Shown in pieces: positions 6,221 to 7,900 of a DNA stretch of 7,900 nucleotides. The DNA lies in assembly GCA_016215145.1 (NCBI GenBank), contig JACRLA010000361.1, positions 1 through 7,900 on the forward strand. The letters are read 5' to 3'. Below the pieces are notes generated by a model. It made no database searches. It saw nothing but the letters and a program-made list of their open reading frames with translations, and was not told the origin of the DNA. The stretch is from Chloroflexota bacterium (GTDB lineage: Bacteria > Chloroflexota > Anaerolineae > Anaerolineales > VGOW01). Each line of letters starts with the position of its first letter. Positions within the stretch are counted from its first letter, which is position 1. The translations under genes and the position numbers were made by a program.

Positions 6221-6238
6221 GATTCTCCGATACATAGC

Positions 6239-6270
6239 GAAGGACGAAGGCGTTTGCTCCTTCGTCCTTC
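6239..6270 (-). other. Perfect 12-bp hairpin between selC and the protease gene
   Basis: GAAGGACGAAGG (6239-6250) pairs with CCTTCGTCCTTC (6259-6270) around an 8-base loop. There is no T-run on the minus strand, so it is not a classical terminator. It may end or process the selC transcript, or attenuate read-through into the protease gene. Confidence 0.6.
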
Positions 6271-6283
6271 ATAAGTTTTAAAG

Positions 6284-6375
6284 CGGGGGTGGATGGGAGT
6301 CGAACCCACCTCGGACCAAACTGATCCGACAGCGGTTTTGAAGACCGTGGATGCCACCGGACACCAACCGCCCCC
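6284..6375 (-). tRNA. selC: tRNA-Sec (anticodon TCA)
   Basis: 92 nt, reading UGA. The anticodon loop is CTTCAAA with a GGT/ACC stem end, as in other bacterial selC genes. Diagnostic features are all present: an 8-bp acceptor stem (GGGGGCGG / CCACCCCC, one C-A mismatch at position 6), a 6-bp D stem with 4-base loop (GGTGTC CGGT GGCATC), a long variable arm with a 7-bp stem (TCGGATC / GGTCCGA), and a T arm GTGGG TTCGACT CCCAT. Discriminator is G and CCA is not encoded. It implies SelA, SelB and SelD elsewhere in the genome and at least one selenoprotein. The first stem pair under the anticodon (A-C) is imperfect. Confidence 0.95.
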
Positions 6376-6387
6376 GATTGCGCGAAG

Positions 6388-6396
6388 ATTGTAGCA
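6388..6396 (-). promoter_or_regulatory. Extended -10 promoter for selC
   Basis: On the minus strand TGCTACAAT (TG-N-TACAAT) ends 12 bases before the tRNA 5' end; a start near 6381 would give a leader of only about 6 bases. No -35 box is seen at 17 bp, consistent with an extended -10 type. Confidence 0.6.
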
Positions 6397-6466
6397 CACT
6401 CAATGATCGATCCGCGCCTCACAGAATTTAATTTTCAAGTTGATTTGCGAAATTCGCGGTGATAAC

Positions 6467-6495
6467 TTGACAAGCCTTAGCCCATCGGATACAAT
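6467..6495 (+). promoter_or_regulatory. Sigma-70-type promoter of the tRNA-Phe/Gly/Cys cluster
   Basis: Perfect -35 TTGACA (6467-6472), 17-bp spacer, -10 TACAAT (6490-6495). Start expected near 6502, ten bases before the tRNA-Phe gene. This is the best promoter in the window. Confidence 0.88.
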
Positions 6496-6511
6496 CTCGC
6501 GCAGTTGACTA

Positions 6512-6584
6512 GCCGAGATAGCTCAGTTGGTAGAGCAATGCACTGAAAATGCATGGGTCCACAGTTCAAGTCTGTGTCTCGGCA
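6512..6584 (+). tRNA. tRNA-Phe (anticodon GAA)
   Basis: 73 nt. Acceptor stem GCCGAGA / TCTCGGC, D arm with AGTTGGTA loop, anticodon stem ATGCA / TGCAT with loop CTGAAAA, T arm CACAG TTCAAGT CTGTG, discriminator A. CCA is not encoded. Confidence 0.96.
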
Positions 6585-6613
6585 CTCCGCTCGGCTAGCA
6601 AAGTCGAGCACAC

Positions 6614-6686
6614 GCGGGCTTAGTTCAGTTGGTAGAACACCTCCTTGCCAAGGAGAAGGTCGAGGGTTCAAGTCCCTTAGCCCGCT
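6614..6686 (+). tRNA. tRNA-Gly (anticodon GCC)
   Basis: 73 nt. Perfect acceptor stem GCGGGCT / AGCCCGC, D stem GTTC / GAAC, anticodon loop TTGCCAA, T arm GAGGG TTCAAGT CCCTT, discriminator T. CCA is not encoded. The outermost anticodon-stem pair (C-A) is mismatched. Confidence 0.95.
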
Positions 6687-6692
6687 CACAAG

Positions 6693-6722
6693 ATGGCAGA
6701 TAGTAGAAATGCTATCTGCCAT
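6693..6722 (+). other. 11-bp hairpin between tRNA-Gly and tRNA-Cys
   Basis: ATGGCAGATAG (6693-6703) and CTATCTGCCAT (6712-6722) pair perfectly around an 8-base loop. No T-run follows, so it is more likely a processing or spacer structure than a terminator. Confidence 0.6.
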
Positions 6723-6732
6723 TGTTGATCAT

Positions 6733-6804
6733 GGCGACGTAGCCAAGTGGTAAGGCAGAGCTCTGCAAAAGCTCCATTCGGCGGTTCAAATCCGCCCGTC
6801 GCCT
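6733..6804 (+). tRNA. tRNA-Cys (anticodon GCA)
   Basis: 72 nt. Acceptor stem GGCGACG / CGTCGCC, anticodon stem GAGCT / AGCTC with loop CTGCAAA, T arm GGCGG TTCAAAT CCGCC, discriminator T as expected for Cys tRNA (U73). CCA is not encoded. Confidence 0.96.
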
Positions 6805-6808
6805 CTCA

Positions 6809-6846
6809 AAAAATAACGAGCCTTCAAGTGAAGGCTCGTTATTTTT
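6809..6846. terminator. Strong bidirectional terminator shared by the tRNA cluster and the cupin gene
   Basis: 17-bp perfect stem (6809-6825 with 6830-6846; core AACGAGCCTTC / GAAGGCTCGTT), 4-base loop AAGT. A T-rich tail follows on the + strand (TTTTTATTTTTTG) and an A-run on the + side gives a T tail on the - strand. The cupin stop codon (6845-6847) lies inside its right arm. Confidence 0.93.
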
Positions 6847-7174
6847 ATTTTTTGTTGGAATGTTCCGCCGGGGCGAAGAAAACAAGAATGGTGAGGTCTT
6901 CGCTGATCGTGTGAAAACGATGATCGACACCTGCCGCCACAAACACGGTGACGCCGCCACTCACGGCGCGATCCTCTTCCCCAACCCGAATCATCCCGCG
7001 CCCCTTCACAACATAATACACTTCATCTTCCGTGTGCGGCTTCTGCGAATCTATGCCGCCAGCAGGCAATTCATATAACCCCACGCTCAAGGAGGGATGA
7101 CGAATAAATTCGAGATACAAATTGTTAGAGTCTTGGCGCTGTTTGATCAGATCGGGAAGTTTAAAAATATCCAT
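6845..7174 (-). CDS. Small cupin-domain protein
   Basis: 109 residues, a single cupin barrel. Motif 1 is GGIDSQKPHTEDEVYYVVKG (39-58) with H47 and E51. The usual first His of the HxH pair is absent; Q44 or K45 lies in its place, as in a known cupin subgroup with a QxPHxEDE pattern. Motif 2 is FVAAGVDHRFHTI (78-90) with H85. These residues would bind a divalent metal. Substrate and role are unknown; it could be a small enzyme or a sugar/ligand-binding protein. Its ATG follows the stop of the upstream gene directly (TAAATG), with no good ribosome site, so translation is probably coupled. Confidence 0.88.
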   Translation of the reverse strand: MDIFKLPDLIKQRQDSNNLYLEFIRHPSLSVGLYELPAGGIDSQKPHTEDEVYYVVKGRGMIRVGEEDRAVSGGVTVFVAAGVDHRFHTISEDLTILVFFAPAEHSNKK

Positions 7175-7900
7175 TTAATTTTGGATTGTCACCAATTGCA
7201 AAGTCGCCACATCCAGTTTAAAACGCGAAACCGATTCGGGTTCGCATAGACTCGTAGCTTTTAACGCTTGTTTAAAAGTTAACTCCTTGTTGTTCGGCGA
7301 CCAGGTGATGTCCCAGGCTAACAAGTTTTCAAAGGGGAGGTGGATATGGCTCTCGAGGCGAGTGAACAGATCGCGCAAAACTAAATTGCCGGCGCGATTG
7401 AAATAAGCCAACAGATTCTCATCGGGCGAGAGCGATAGATTAATAGCAATGGGCGAGAGGATTTCGATCACCGTTCCATTACGCAAGTCGAGCCGATAGA
7501 GATCGGGAGAGTAATCAAATAAAGCGCAGCCATCCGACGTGGCGGCATTGCCAAAATATAAATACTGCATGGTGTTCGACCATTTATGCACGGTAGGAAG
7601 TTCTTGAGCCAAGCCTTTTGGTTCTTGGCGATCTATCGCCACCCACTCCACCGATTTATCGGCTTTACGAACCACAAAACGAACTTGATCATCTTGATCG
7701 GAGTCGGTTATTCGATGATGCGACTCGGCGACCCAGAGTCCATCAGGTGAGTTGAATGTTTTAATTTGTGTCTCGGGTAGAATCGCTTTGGGCGAGGCTA
7801 TCGGTGATGGGGCAAGAGTCGGCGTCACCGTAGGTTTTGTTTGGCTGGGCGTGGGAGTCGTCACACGGACGAATAAAACGGATTGCGTGGGCGTCCGCCG
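7175..7900 (-). CDS. TolB/WD40-like beta-propeller protein, probably exported (5' end outside the window)
   Basis: The frame stays open to the right edge, giving 242 visible codons; a GTG at 7864 is possible as start but the frame continues beyond it. The visible part starts with a Thr/Pro/Ser-rich stretch (VTTPTPSQTKPTVTPTLAPS), typical of a linker after a signal peptide or lipobox in Chloroflexota surface proteins. Then come propeller-type repeats with SPDG-like turns: SPDGLWVAES, SPDENLLAYF and WSPNNKELTF. No catalytic motif is seen. It likely sits outside the membrane and may act in binding or assembly. It is the first gene of a two-gene unit with the cupin. Function is unknown. Confidence 0.78.
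   Translation of the reverse strand, partial: RRTPTQSVLFVRVTTPTPSQTKPTVTPTLAPSPIASPKAILPETQIKTFNSPDGLWVAESHHRITDSDQDDQVRFVVRKADKSVEWVAIDRQEPKGLAQELPTVHKWSNTMQYLYFGNAATSDGCALFDYSPDLYRLDLRNGTVIEILSPIAINLSLSPDENLLAYFNRAGNLVLRDLFTRLESHIHLPFENLLAWDITWSPNNKELTFKQALKATSLCEPESVSRFKLDVATLQLVTIQN

Noticed and set aside
6221..6235. ATG at 6235 as start of the M50 protease
   Set aside because: The CGGAG ribosome site lies between it and the ATG at 6220, so 6220 is the better start.
6284..6375. An opal suppressor or tRNA-Ser reading of the long-armed tRNA
   Set aside because: The 8-bp acceptor, 6-bp D stem with 4-base loop and TCA anticodon in the CTTCAAA loop are specific to bacterial tRNA-Sec.

Overview
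The window looks like chromosomal DNA of a bacterium, most likely a member of the Chloroflexota (Anaerolineae-like). This rests on the overall gene set: a MoeA fused to a periplasmic-binding-protein-like domain, an EGY-like M50 protease, a Thr/Pro-rich linker on a beta-propeller protein, none of the four tRNA genes encoding its CCA end, and heptameric 'atctcca' repeats. The taxonomic call is inference, not proof.

Left part (1-4473, all + strand): a molybdenum cofactor locus. It opens with the 3' end of a first moeA. A second, longer moeA (2509-4473) carries a C-terminal substrate-binding-protein-like domain. Between the two copies sits about 2.1 kb of accessory genes: an RHH-like small protein overlapping an HNH endonuclease, a class III nucleotide cyclase, and a DUF433/DUF5615 toxin-antitoxin-type pair. 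The genes are tightly packed (4-base overlap, then gaps of 9, 2 and 4 bases). Perfect TATAAT boxes precede the first gene of each accessory block. The second moeA has been invaded twice, in frame, by a heptanucleotide repeat.

Middle (4482-6220): a stand-alone CheY-like response regulator (+), probably read from an extended -10 promoter that overlaps the moeA stop codon and would give a nearly leaderless mRNA. It converges on an M50 site-2-type membrane metalloprotease (-). The whole space between the two stop codons is filled by a repeat element with terminal inverted repeats, a terminator hairpin and five 17-bp tandem units.

Right part (6239-7900): a selenocysteine tRNA gene (selC, -) lies upstream of the protease and is divergent from a tRNA-Phe/Gly/Cys cluster (+), which has a near-consensus sigma-70 promoter and a strong bidirectional terminator. 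That terminator also ends a convergent two-gene unit (-): a small cupin and a beta-propeller (TolB/WD40-like) protein running off the right edge.

Taken together, molybdenum cofactor insertion (two MoeA proteins) and selC suggest an organism that makes molybdo- or tungsto-selenoenzymes such as formate dehydrogenase. No such enzyme is in the window, so that link is inference.
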